Source of the DNA: Companilactobacillus kimchii DSM 13961 = JCM 10707
GTDB lineage: Bacteria; Bacillota; Bacilli; Lactobacillales; Lactobacillaceae
Assembly (NCBI RefSeq): GCF_001435445.1
Contig: NZ_AZDH01000017.1
Span: 226,936-290,935, forward strand
Length of the DNA stretch: 64,000 bases
Reading direction: 5' to 3'
Made by a program: the position numbers and the translations under genes. This document shows, in pieces, positions 1-7,551 of the stretch; positions within the stretch are counted from its first letter, which is position 1; each line of letters opens with the position of its first letter. Under the pieces are notes generated by a model. It was not told where the DNA came from. It searched no databases and saw nothing but the letters and a program-made list of their open reading frames with translations.

Positions 1-1609
1 TGGTGTCGGTTATGATGCTAACGGTAGTCTTGATTTCGATGGTGAATTGGAATTAGGTACTGAAAAATACGATTGGCAAAAAGATGAAGGTATGAAATGG
101 TTGGTCAACATTGCTGGTCAAACTACTGATGCCCAACTACATTTTGAAAATAATCGTTGGGAACTAACTGGTGAACCGACCGATGGTGCTTTAACTACAC
201 TTTATCGTAAGTTGACTGGTAAAGATCCTGAAGTAAATGAAATTGATTCACTGCCATTTGATTCAGCCTTTCGTTATTCAGCTCGACTAGTCGATTTTGA
301 CGATCAAAGAATCCTCATGGTTAAAGGTTCACCAACAACTATCATCAATGCTTCTAAACAGGGAACTGATGAAGCTTATTGGAACGATAAAATCACAGAA
401 TTATCAACTGATGGTCTTAGAGTTGTGGCTTTAGCCTATAAAGCAGTTGATTCATCTATTGATAGTATTTCTAAGAATCTTATCGAGAACCTTAATATGG
501 CAGGGATGGTCGGAATCATCGATCCACCTCGTGAAGAAGCTAGAAAATCAATTCATGAATTAAGAATGGCTGGTATAAAAGTCAAGATGATCACTGGTGA
601 CCATCCCGATACAGCTTCTGCCATTGCTAAAAAGTTAGATTTAGATTCCGTTGTTAAGGCCATTACTGGTCCGGAAATTGACGCTATGTCTGATGAAGAA
701 TTAAAGAACAAGATCGACGACTATAACGTCTTTGCACGAACAACTCCTGCTAACAAATTACGTATTGTTAGAGCCCAACAGGCTAATGATCACGTTGTTT
801 CTATGACAGGGGATGGTGTCAATGATGCACCGGCCTTGAAACAAGCAGATATTGGTGTTGCTATGGGTATCAAGGGTACTGAGGTTGCTAAAGAATCAGC
901 TAACATGGTTCTAGCCGATGATGACTTCTCTGATATCGTTGTAGCCGTACGTGAAGGGCGCCATGTCTTCGATAACATTCGTAAAACAATTCGTTTCTTA
1001 TTACCAACTAGTTTTGCTGAAGGTTTAATTGTTGTTATTAGTATTCTAATGGGACAAGAATTACCACTTTATCCAGCACAACTACTTTGGATCAATATGG
1101 TTTCAGCTTTAACGATTCAATTTGCATTCATCTTTGAACCACCAGAAGCCGGAATTATGGCACGTGGTCCGAGAAATGTTAAAGCGGGACTGTTGACCAA
1201 ACTAGATACCTTTGAAATAATTTATGTTTCATTATTGATTTCCGGATTAGGTATCTGGGCCTTTGATTTCTTAACTGGTAAAGGTTTGCCAGCAATTGTA
1301 GGTAGTACGATGGCCTTGAACATCATTATTTTTGGTAAGATATTCTATCTATTCAACTTAAGAAATGATCATCCGGTCGTTTCTAAATACTTCTTCCAAA
1401 ACAAGATGGCGTTCATAATCGTTGCAATCCTAATCGTTCTACAGTTGGGAATTATCTACTTACCATTTATGCAATCAATTTTTGAAACAACTAATATTAA
1501 TTTCTACTACGGCTGGTTTATCCCAATCATGGCTGGTGTTATTGTTCTAGCCATTACTGAATTAGGTAAATTCATTCGCTTTAGAGTTTTGAAGAAAACA
1601 ATTCACTAA
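1..1609 (+). CDS. Cation-transporting P-type ATPase, C-terminal part (cut by window edge)
   Basis: The reading frame is open from base 2, so the gene begins before the window and the TTG at 47 is not its start. The visible part carries a nucleotide-binding KGSP motif, the hinge TGDHPDTASA, and the P-domain signature MTGDGVNDAPALKQADIG. About six membrane helices follow, typical of type II (Ca2+-like) P-type ATPases. The phosphorylated DKTGT site must lie upstream. The likely role is ATP-driven cation transport across the cytoplasmic membrane. The ion is not deducible; the fold fits the PacL/PMR-like group better than heavy-metal P1B pumps. The gene ends in TAA just before a strong terminator. 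Confidence 0.93.
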   Translation, partial: GVGYDANGSLDFDGELELGTEKYDWQKDEGMKWLVNIAGQTTDAQLHFENNRWELTGEPTDGALTTLYRKLTGKDPEVNEIDSLPFDSAFRYSARLVDFDDQRILMVKGSPTTIINASKQGTDEAYWNDKITELSTDGLRVVALAYKAVDSSIDSISKNLIENLNMAGMVGIIDPPREEARKSIHELRMAGIKVKMITGDHPDTASAIAKKLDLDSVVKAITGPEIDAMSDEELKNKIDDYNVFARTTPANKLRIVRAQQANDHVVSMTGDGVNDAPALKQADIGVAMGIKGTEVAKESANMVLADDDFSDIVVAVREGRHVFDNIRKTIRFLLPTSFAEGLIVVISILMGQELPLYPAQLLWINMVSALTIQFAFIFEPPEAGIMARGPRNVKAGLLTKLDTFEIIYVSLLISGLGIWAFDFLTGKGLPAIVGSTMALNIIIFGKIFYLFNLRNDHPVVSKYFFQNKMAFIIVAILIVLQLGIIYLPFMQSIFETTNINFYYGWFIPIMAGVIVLAITELGKFIRFRVLKKTIH

Positions 1610-1610
1610 C

Positions 1611-1659
1611 AAAAAATCACTCTCAATCTTATCTATTTTTAGATTGAGGGTGATTTTTT
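1611..1659. terminator. Bidirectional terminator between the P-type ATPase and lysR
   Basis: A hairpin of about 14 bp (ATCACTCTCAATCT paired with its complement, one G-T pair) is flanked by A-rich sequence on the left and a run of T on the right. It serves the ATPase transcript and, on the minus strand, the converging lysR. The lysR stop codon lies inside the loop and right arm. Confidence 0.85.
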
Positions 1660-2547
1660 CTGTAATAATCGTGTTATCTTCATTAGAAACTCTTCAACGT
1701 TGCTACCAGGTAACTTGGTAGTCAGAATACCATAAGGCACATGAACATCAGTCTTCAATGGTATTGAAACAAGGTTAGGGTGGATACTCTTCCATGGTGT
1801 TACTGTGATCAGAGGAATATTTTCTTCAACTGCTTGATTGAAGGTATTCATATCATATCGACCAGTGGTTTCTACTACTTTAATCTGTGGGTACTTATCA
1901 TCGATTATTTTTCGTAGTTGATCATTAGTATCACTAATCCCTATTGGCACACTTAGTAAAGATTTTCCTTTGAGATTGTCAAAAGTTATTTCACTTAACT
2001 TTGCCAGGGGATTATCACTTCTTACGGCAATACCAAAATCATATTCTCCCAATGGAAGAGCCTTGAATGATTGTTTCAAAGTAGCATTATCAAATGTTCC
2101 TACTATTAAGTCACAACTTTTTCCTAGCATAGCATATTCACGATTTTTTGATTGCATATCTTCTTGCAACTGCACAATTCGGACCTGAAAATCCGACATT
2201 TGTGTGGTTATTTTTTTCCAAATATCCATAAAAGGTTCAGCGGGATGCAAAATTGAAGTTCCCACGGTAATAATATTTTGCCCTGAAAGGGATGCTTTTC
2301 TGGTTTCTTCGACGGCCGTATCCAATAAACTTAGAATCTGTTTAACATAAGGTAAAAATCTTTCACCCTCAACCGTTAATTCAGTTCCGGTGGCCTTACG
2401 TATGAAAAGTGTTAGATTCAATTCACTCTCTAAGCGATTAATCTGTTTCATGACTGCTGTTCCCGAAATAAAACTTTGTTCTCCGGCTTTAGTGAAACTG
2501 CCATACTGACTAACTCTGACAAATGTTTGTAGTTGTGTAATATCCAT
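1639..2547 (-). CDS. LysR-family transcriptional regulator (paralogue 1, orphan)
   Basis: A 302-residue LysR protein. The N-terminal winged helix spans roughly residues 1-60 (MDITQLQTFVRV, then SFTKAGEQSFISGTAVMKQI), followed by a periplasmic-binding-like effector domain. It is very similar along its whole length to the LysR protein at 9444-10352. The other copy faces an SDR operon, but this one has no divergent metabolic gene: upstream lies the end of the MarR-GNAT gene. A TATACT -10 box on the minus strand sits about 20 bp before the gene in the same context as in the paralogue. The inverted repeat and TTGATA -35 seen there are missing here. Its target is unknown; it may act on the same operators as its paralogue. 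Confidence 0.92.
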   Translation of the reverse strand: MDITQLQTFVRVSQYGSFTKAGEQSFISGTAVMKQINRLESELNLTLFIRKATGTELTVEGERFLPYVKQILSLLDTAVEETRKASLSGQNIITVGTSILHPAEPFMDIWKKITTQMSDFQVRIVQLQEDMQSKNREYAMLGKSCDLIVGTFDNATLKQSFKALPLGEYDFGIAVRSDNPLAKLSEITFDNLKGKSLLSVPIGISDTNDQLRKIIDDKYPQIKVVETTGRYDMNTFNQAVEENIPLITVTPWKSIHPNLVSIPLKTDVHVPYGILTTKLPGSNVEEFLMKITRLLQKKSPSI

Positions 2548-2642
2548 TGTAGTTATCCTCTGTCCTTAGTATAAACCTATGATTAATAACGTACTATATT
2601 GGAAAGTCAAAGAAGTAACAAGGCAAAGATTTTCAAGCGACT

Positions 2643-2684
2643 AAAAAACGTACTTTCATCAATATATAGTGAAGGCACGCTTTT
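2643..2684 (-). terminator. Terminator of the MarR-GNAT gene
   Basis: On the minus strand, directly after the MarR-GNAT stop codon, an approximately 11-bp stem with G-T pairs (GCGTGCCTTCA opposite TGAAAGTACGT) is followed by six T. Confidence 0.75.
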
Positions 2685-2693
2685 ATTTACAGT

Positions 2694-3038
2694 TTAGAAA
2701 TACTTGACCGTACTACCTAACTTAAGAGGAACAAATCCATAACGAGAATATTTATCTATAGTTTTTGAATCGACTTTCCTTAATTGTGGTTCAATGAATT
2801 TAAATATATCACTGTATTCACTTGGTAACCCTGAAATACGTTGCTTGAGGTTTAAAGTTAAATCAGCTTGTAATAGAGCTGACCTTAAGCCAAGCAGTAC
2901 CTTAATATAATCCTCATCATTATTTAAAGCCGTATAATACTTCAATAATTCTTTTCTAAAACCTTCATATTTATTATCTTGAACATTATTATAAGCGGTA
3001 TCAATTAAACGCATTAATTCCGTCTTTTCATCAGCCAT
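2694..3038 (-). CDS. Possible independently translated bacteriocin-immunity-like protein inside the fusion
   Basis: Inside the MarR-GNAT reading frame, an ATG at 3038 is preceded by a perfect AAGGAG with 9-nt spacing. From here 114 residues form an all-helical protein ending in an aromatic tail (RYGFVPLKL... VKYF). Size, helix layout and tail resemble the enterocin A-type immunity family, but that is recognition by pattern only. The good internal ribosome binding site suggests the domain was, or still is, made as a free small protein. No bacteriocin gene is adjacent. The fold assignment is uncertain; the internal start signal is seen directly. Confidence 0.45.
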   Translation of the reverse strand: MADEKTELMRLIDTAYNNVQDNKYEGFRKELLKYYTALNNDEDYIKVLLGLRSALLQADLTLNLKQRISGLPSEYSDIFKFIEPQLRKVDSKTIDKYSRYGFVPLKLGSTVKYF

Positions 3039-3947
3039 TATTTCATTCTCCTTCTGATATAACCATTTTTCTTCATGAATAGGGTGATCGGACCAATCGT
3101 TATTAACTTTCGATTCACTCAAAGCAAACTTGAATTTCCTGTATAGATTCCTTGCACCCGTGAGCTCATCAACTGTCCAAAGATAGACTTCATCAATACT
3201 ATCCAATTTAACTTGGTCCATTAAAGCACCCAGCAATTTGGTTCCAATCCCTAAACCTTGATAGTCAGGATCAACGGCGAACCAACGTAACTGATATTTT
3301 CCAGTTGTATCTAGCACTAGAGAAACCGTTCCAACTCTTCGATTACCTAACTGAGCAATCCAGATAAGACTTTTTGATATATCATCCGTCAATTCAGCTA
3401 AAGCTTGTAAGACATACTTATGAAAAATTAGATTGAATGGTATTTCGGTAGAATAAATTCGACTATGTAGATCAGCAATAAAACCCAAGTCAGTCATATT
3501 ACCACGACGAATCTTAATATTTTCTGTTTGTTGAAAAAGCGTCTGTGTTTCAGATACGTCATTAGCAAAAATTTTTAAAATAGAAGGGGTGTAATCTTTA
3601 AAAACATTCTTTAAATAAGAACTTGCTTTGTCAGCAAGTTCTTTATGCAGATCTTCACCGGAATCAGTTAAATCCAAAAGATAATGTCGTCTGTCTTCAG
3701 GATTGAGAGTACGTTTCAAAATGCCTTTTTTCTCCAATTTCGTCAACATCTTACTTAGCTGACCTTTATCAAAGCACAATTCATTTTGAATATCGGTCGC
3801 CGTACTAGAATGATGGAAATATAAAAAGGCTATAACTCGAGCTTCATTCATTGAAGGAAAGCCTTGATATAATTCCTTTTCAAAACGATTAAAGTAATTA
3901 GCATAGAAACGATTGAAATCTCTAATTCTTTCAATATCTTTATCCAT
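2694..3947 (-). CDS. MarR-type regulator fused to GNAT acetyltransferase and a C-terminal immunity-like domain
   Basis: A 417-residue protein in three parts. Residues 1-145 form a MarR winged helix (TDIQNELCFDKGQLSKMLTK and a wing around NPEDRRHYL). Residues about 148-300 form a GNAT N-acetyltransferase, with the acetyl-CoA loop around DPDYQGLGIGTKLL. The last ~114 residues form a helical domain not normally present in MarR-GNAT proteins. MarR-GNAT fusions are known; the third part looks like a separate small gene joined in frame. The promoter upstream carries an AGTTGA/TCAACT inverted repeat, so autorepression is likely. The acetylated substrate is unknown. Confidence 0.88.
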   Translation of the reverse strand: MDKDIERIRDFNRFYANYFNRFEKELYQGFPSMNEARVIAFLYFHHSSTATDIQNELCFDKGQLSKMLTKLEKKGILKRTLNPEDRRHYLLDLTDSGEDLHKELADKASSYLKNVFKDYTPSILKIFANDVSETQTLFQQTENIKIRRGNMTDLGFIADLHSRIYSTEIPFNLIFHKYVLQALAELTDDISKSLIWIAQLGNRRVGTVSLVLDTTGKYQLRWFAVDPDYQGLGIGTKLLGALMDQVKLDSIDEVYLWTVDELTGARNLYRKFKFALSESKVNNDWSDHPIHEEKWLYQKENEIMADEKTELMRLIDTAYNNVQDNKYEGFRKELLKYYTALNNDEDYIKVLLGLRSALLQADLTLNLKQRISGLPSEYSDIFKFIEPQLRKVDSKTIDKYSRYGFVPLKLGSTVKYF

Positions 3948-3971
3948 AGAAATACCATCCTTTACAAGATA

Positions 3972-4002
3972 AGTATAGAATAACTAGTTGACATATTCAA
4001 CT
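3972..4002 (-). promoter_or_regulatory. Promoter and MarR-type operator of the MarR-GNAT gene
   Basis: Read on the minus strand, TTGAAT (4000-3995), a 17-bp spacer and TATACT (3977-3972) form a good sigma-A promoter. The inverted repeat AGTTGA-N5-TCAACT (3986-4002) covers the -35 box, where a MarR dimer would block its own promoter. Confidence 0.65.
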
Positions 4003-4133
4003 GTTGATTTTAGAAACCTTTATTTGAAAATTTTCAGAGAAAATTTATTTTATATATTGTGAATTTGATTTGGAAAAAGTATCAGATATTCTTGGATCCA
4101 ATGCAATAATATCTATTTTTAGAAACCAAATAA

Positions 4134-4162
4134 TTGACGTACTTAAAAGCGTACCTTATAAT
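4134..4162 (+). promoter_or_regulatory. Promoter and operator of the toxin-antitoxin pair
   Basis: TTGACG (4134-4139), 17 bp, TATAAT (4157-4162). Two CGTAC elements spaced about one helical turn apart lie between the boxes, resembling the GTAC-centred sites bound by YefM antitoxins. The reading as operator is inference. Confidence 0.65.
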
Positions 4163-4195
4163 GAATTTTAGTTAAAAAGGAGGTATTAGAATCAC

Positions 4196-4459
4196 ATGCA
4201 AAGAATGGTCAATCCAACTCAAGCGCGTAAAGATTTTTACAAGATAATTAAATCAGTGAATGAAGATTCTACTCCGATTGAAATCAATGGTAGATCTGAA
4301 GATGACAGTGCTGTAATTATGAGTTCTAGAGATTACAAGGCACTACAAGAAACACTCTATCTCATGAATGATGGTACTCTTAATAAAGTACACAAAGCCG
4401 TAAATGATGACTCTGGAGATATGGATATTACTAATGGTGTTGATTGGGATAAAATCTAA
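4196..4459 (+). CDS. Antitoxin of the YefM/Axe (Phd) family
   Basis: An 87-residue protein starting MQRMVNPTQARKDFYKII. This is the usual Phd/YefM N-terminal DNA-binding fold, with SRDYKALQETLYL in the middle and an acidic, probably disordered C-terminus that would wrap the toxin. AGGAGG lies ahead of the ATG. The stop TAA overlaps the toxin start by one base, so translation is coupled. Such antitoxins neutralise the RNase and, together with it, repress their own promoter. Confidence 0.9.
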   Translation: MQRMVNPTQARKDFYKIIKSVNEDSTPIEINGRSEDDSAVIMSSRDYKALQETLYLMNDGTLNKVHKAVNDDSGDMDITNGVDWDKI

Positions 4460-4719
4460 TGCCTAAATACCAAGTAATGTTTCGCAAGTCATCTAAAGGT
4501 GATTTAAAAAAGTTAAAACATAGTTCGTTACGGAAAAAATTCGATGAAATAGTCCAAAAATTATCAAAAAATCCATATGATCCTTCTAATAGCTTTGAAA
4601 AATTGGTTCCACCGGAAAATAACTTTTATTCTCGAAGGCTTAACATTCAACATAGAGTGGTTTACTCAGTTGATGAAGAACAAAAGATAGTTTATATCTA
4701 TTCGGCATGGAACCATTAA
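4459..4719 (+). CDS. YoeB/Txe-family mRNA interferase toxin
   Basis: An 86-residue basic protein with the YoeB/RelE fold. The conserved C-terminal strand SRRLNIQHRVVYSVDE carries the Arg and His expected in the active site, and the protein ends YIYSAWNH, matching the family's terminal aromatic/His pair. YoeB-type toxins cleave mRNA at the ribosomal A site. It follows the antitoxin in an overlapping two-gene operon closed by a terminator. Confidence 0.9.
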   Translation: MPKYQVMFRKSSKGDLKKLKHSSLRKKFDEIVQKLSKNPYDPSNSFEKLVPPENNFYSRRLNIQHRVVYSVDEEQKIVYIYSAWNH

Positions 4720-4820
4720 GAATAACTTTTTAGATAGAAACTAAAAATGGAATTTTTCAAATTAGTTCTGCAAAGTATTATTAAATAATGAAATAGTCCA
4801 TCAATATATGATGATAATTA

Positions 4821-4869
4821 AAAGGCTATAACTAGAAATTGTAAACTAATTTCTAGTTATAGCCTTTTT
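4821..4869 (+). terminator. Terminator after the toxin-antitoxin pair
   Basis: A nearly perfect 20-bp stem (arms beginning AAAGGCTATAACTAGAAATT) with a 6-8 nt loop and a T run, about 100 bp after the toxin stop. Confidence 0.85.
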
Positions 4870-4899
4870 ACTCAAATAATTCTAAAAGCAGGGCGGGTA

Positions 4900-5181
4900 A
4901 TGTAATCAGCTGATAATATTTATGCGAATATCAGCGGCATTGATTTAGGTGCTAAGACTAAAAGCATTTTGGTGGCGATGAATCAAACTGATAAAACGCA
5001 TTTAATACTCGTTGATACTTCAAAAAATAAGAATAGCCTTCAAGAATCTATTAATTTATTAGACCGTTTTGGAATCAATCATATTGATATTCAGCCTAAT
5101 CAAAATAAGGACTTAACTGGAGAGTCTTTATATAAGATTGCCGATAACGTTATTCGACATATTTCAAATAGAGATTACTAA
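4900..5181 (+). pseudogene. Unidentified ORF with a stop at codon 2
   Basis: From ATG at 4900 the frame stays open to 5181 except for TAA as the second codon. After that stop the predicted peptide runs SADNIYANISGIDLGAKTKS and on to IRHISNRDY. The only intact start left is a TTG at 4969 with no ribosome binding site (70 residues). I do not recognise a family. It may be a gene silenced by one nonsense change or a leftover of a longer gene. Confidence 0.35.
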
Positions 5182-5213
5182 ATTGTAAATTGTAAAAATA
5201 AAATTTAATACAT

Positions 5214-5372
5214 CTAAAAAATAATTAAGACTATACCGCCAATCAATATTAATATGTAAAAAATTAATTTATCCGACATAATCTTTCTACCAAATTGTTT
5301 GGAATTACTAATATTACCAACAATAGCAAAAATTGCTAAGACTATTAACCCTATGCCCAAAAGTGTAATCAT
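5214..5372 (-). CDS. Small two-helix membrane protein
   Basis: A 52-residue ORF starting at ATG 5372 with a good GGAGG seven bases upstream, ending TAG at 5214. It reads as a hydrophobic helix (residues 2-19, MITLLGIGLIVLAIFAIVG), a short basic hairpin with KQFGRK, and a second hydrophobic helix (36-52). I know of no name for it. The ribosome binding site and clean helix-loop-helix pattern argue it is real despite its size and decayed surroundings. Confidence 0.6.
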   Translation of the reverse strand: MITLLGIGLIVLAIFAIVGNISNSKQFGRKIMSDKLIFYILILIGGIVLIIF

Positions 5373-5894
5373 ACAAAACCTCCATATTTATAAAAATCTC
5401 AACATATAATTTATTAGTAATTACATTATCTTACTTTTTCAGATTAAATAAAATACGGAGAAGAACTAAACATGAATTTTAGTTTGACAAAACATTTTTA
5501 ACATAGCATATTAGTTTGCCAGTAAATTATAGGAGAGATAAATGATGAGAAAGGGTCGCTAAATTCTCTTTAGATAGGTTTGTTGATCATATATTATTCG
5601 GACTATCAACGATTATTGCCAATAAGTAGATGATTTTAGACCATATCTACGAAAACTTACAACGTATTCACTTATAGGTTTTAGATAATTTGCATAATAT
5701 TGTCCACCTTTTGATACGATTTTTATATTTAATGATACTATTATTCCTTTTAATGTTTTAGCTATATTAGTATAGTTTATTTGAGTTACGATTAAATAGT
5801 TATTTATGTTGTAATTGAAAGTATTTCCAAAAATATTAATACTTCAATTCCAACAGAATCTAATTTTTGATGATGAAGGGAGAATAAACATATT
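5373..5894. other. Decayed intergenic stretch
   Basis: About 520 bases with no credible gene. TTGACA at 5483 and a good ribosome binding site before ATGATG at about 5543 lead only to a six-codon ORF. The sequence after it (about 5580-5740) reads as short open pieces broken by stops, such as one with FVDHILFGLSTIIANK, suggesting an eroded gene I cannot identify. Confidence 0.4.
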
Positions 5895-6464
5895 ATGAAT
5901 GAATTTGAAAAATCACAAAAGGGATTACCACATATCTTTAGTTCAGAAATGATGGATATGTATCTGAAATCTGCTGAATTGACTGATGAGTATAATCAAC
6001 TTCCAGTAAGAAATGAGGAGAAGAAGCAAAAATTGTTAGAGAAATTGTTGGGATCAGTAGGCAATGATGTAATGATTATGCCAGCCTTTCGCTGTGAATT
6101 TGGATTTAATATTTTTGTAGGTGATAGAGTATTTGTTAACTACAATTGTGTTTTTTCAGATAATGGTAAAATAACAATTGGTAATGATGTAAGAATTGCT
6201 CCTAACGTTGGGCTTTATACTGTAAATCATGCTTTTGATTCTGAAGAAAGAGCAGAAGGATTACAGATATACAAACCGATTGAAATAAAGGATAAAGTTT
6301 GGCTAGGGGCAAATGTAGTTGTGCTTCCAGGAGTGACGATTGGTGAGGGATCAATAGTTGGCGCTGGAAGTGTAGTTACTAAAGATATACCTGCTAGCGT
6401 AATAGCGGCTGGTAATCCATGCAAAGTAATTCGAGAGATCAGGGAAAGTGACAAATTGGTATGA
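5895..6464 (+). CDS. Sugar O-acetyltransferase (maltose/galactoside acetyltransferase family)
   Basis: A 189-residue protein. An N-terminal helical cap (residues 1-55) precedes left-handed beta-helix hexapeptide repeats such as IGNDVRIAPNV and VWLGANVVVLPGVTIGEGSI. The likely catalytic His is in TVNHAFDSEERAEG, as in LacA/Maa enzymes. It would transfer acetyl from acetyl-CoA to a sugar hydroxyl in the cytoplasm; the sugar is unknown. It stands alone between the decayed region and a weak terminator. A GGGAG lies rather far (about 13 nt) before the ATG. Confidence 0.9.
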   Translation: MNEFEKSQKGLPHIFSSEMMDMYLKSAELTDEYNQLPVRNEEKKQKLLEKLLGSVGNDVMIMPAFRCEFGFNIFVGDRVFVNYNCVFSDNGKITIGNDVRIAPNVGLYTVNHAFDSEERAEGLQIYKPIEIKDKVWLGANVVVLPGVTIGEGSIVGAGSVVTKDIPASVIAAGNPCKVIREIRESDKLV

Positions 6465-6528
6465 TTCATCAATAATCCTGAAAATTTATTCTATTTAAAT
6501 CATTAAGTATTCTGACGATTCAATGCTT

Positions 6529-6560
6529 AGAGTCTCACTAATTGAGTCTCTATTTTTTTC
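6529..6560 (+). terminator. Terminator after the acetyltransferase
   Basis: Nine-base arms AGAGTCTCA and TGAGTCTCT pair with one mismatch and are followed by seven T. Confidence 0.55.
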
Positions 6561-6625
6561 TAATGAATTTTCAAATAAAATCAATTCATTCCTCAATACG
6601 ATTTGACAAGGAGCCATATATTTAA

Positions 6626-7252
6626 CTAATTTAAATGCGTCTTGATAACAGTATGAATGCTATTAATTCCGTACTTTTTTATGTCATCTTTTTCAGAAGA
6701 TGAATGTTTGTTATACAATAACTCATCAACTAGGGCAGATATATAATCAAAAACAATAATAGATAAAAATCTAATTTCATGAACAGTCGTGTTATTTGCA
6801 TAGTATAAAAAATACTCATAGATCAAATCCGTAATTTGGTCATTATGTCTCTTCCGCAGATCAAATACCTTAGGCACGACAAAAGACAACATCTCAATTT
6901 GTAAGTGAAACTCTTTATCTTCCGCATCAGTTAACTGATCTATTAAATAAGATAACCAAGATTTAGTATCGGTTTTAAACGCCTGAAAGGATTCTTGATT
7001 ATTTATTTTCTTCAAAATAGGCAAAAAAGAATTATTATAATCATTCAAGAGTTCAGCAAGAATATCATCTTTACTAGAAAAGTATGAGTAGAGTGTTCCT
7101 ATTGATACTCCAGTTTGTTTTGCAATTTCATTCGTTGAAACCTCAAAATAATTTTTTTCTATGAATAGTTTCTTTGCTGTCAAAAGAATCCGATTCTTCT
7201 TATCTTTACCTCTTTTTTGAACAGGGATTCTAGTATCTTTTCTTTTATCCAT
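6626..7252 (-). CDS. TetR-family transcriptional regulator
   Basis: A 208-residue protein with a basic N-terminus and a TetR helix-turn-helix (STNEIAKQTGVSIGTLYSYF, residues ~43-62), followed by an all-helical ligand domain. It is divergent from a DHA2-type drug exporter 299 bp away, the classical arrangement for a TetR repressor of an efflux pump. A perfect CTCATATATGAG palindrome in the shared region is a candidate operator. Only a weak ribosome binding site is visible before the ATG. Confidence 0.9.
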   Translation of the reverse strand: MDKRKDTRIPVQKRGKDKKNRILLTAKKLFIEKNYFEVSTNEIAKQTGVSIGTLYSYFSSKDDILAELLNDYNNSFLPILKKINNQESFQAFKTDTKSWLSYLIDQLTDAEDKEFHLQIEMLSFVVPKVFDLRKRHNDQITDLIYEYFLYYANNTTVHEIRFLSIIVFDYISALVDELLYNKHSSSEKDDIKKYGINSIHTVIKTHLN

Positions 7253-7409
7253 TTTTTCACTTCATTTATATTTTTTTGTAGTAGTTTAGTATATCACATA
7301 AGCATGAGTCCAAGCTCGTGTTTTTTGAAAATATTCTGATTAATATTATTTACAAAATACTGTTCTCAAGCCATTTTTTTGATACTCTTATTCAAAAGAT
7401 GAGCTTTTA

Positions 7410-7421
7410 CTCATATATGAG
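7410..7421. promoter_or_regulatory. Palindrome, candidate TetR operator
   Basis: A perfect 12-bp palindrome CTCATATATGAG between the divergent tetR and exporter genes, immediately before the ribosome binding site of a tiny ORF. A looser repeat CATGAG-N6-CTCGTG lies about 110 bp away, nearer tetR. Confidence 0.5.
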
Positions 7422-7428
7422 GTGATAT

Positions 7429-7464
7429 ATGAAAATTACTACCTTAAGTTATTCCGGACCATAG
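7429..7464 (+). CDS. Putative 11-residue leader peptide
   Basis: GAGGTGAT followed by ATG at 7429 opens an 11-codon ORF (MKITTLSYSGP) ending TAG, about 90 bp before the exporter start. It ends in Gly-Pro, which translates slowly. A translated leader ahead of an efflux gene could control it by ribosome stalling, but no competing hairpins were worked out. Confidence 0.3.
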   Translation: MKITTLSYSGP

Positions 7465-7551
7465 AAATCAATCTATTTAGAAAATATTTAACGCGAGTAA
7501 TAATTCATAAACAAAAGAGAAATTACTGAAATTTGCCATGGAGGAATGATT

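Noticed and set aside
5472-5501. Nine-codon ORF after GGAGAAGA, and a six-codon ORF at about 5543
   Set aside because: Very short, not followed by a regulated gene within range, in visibly decayed sequence.
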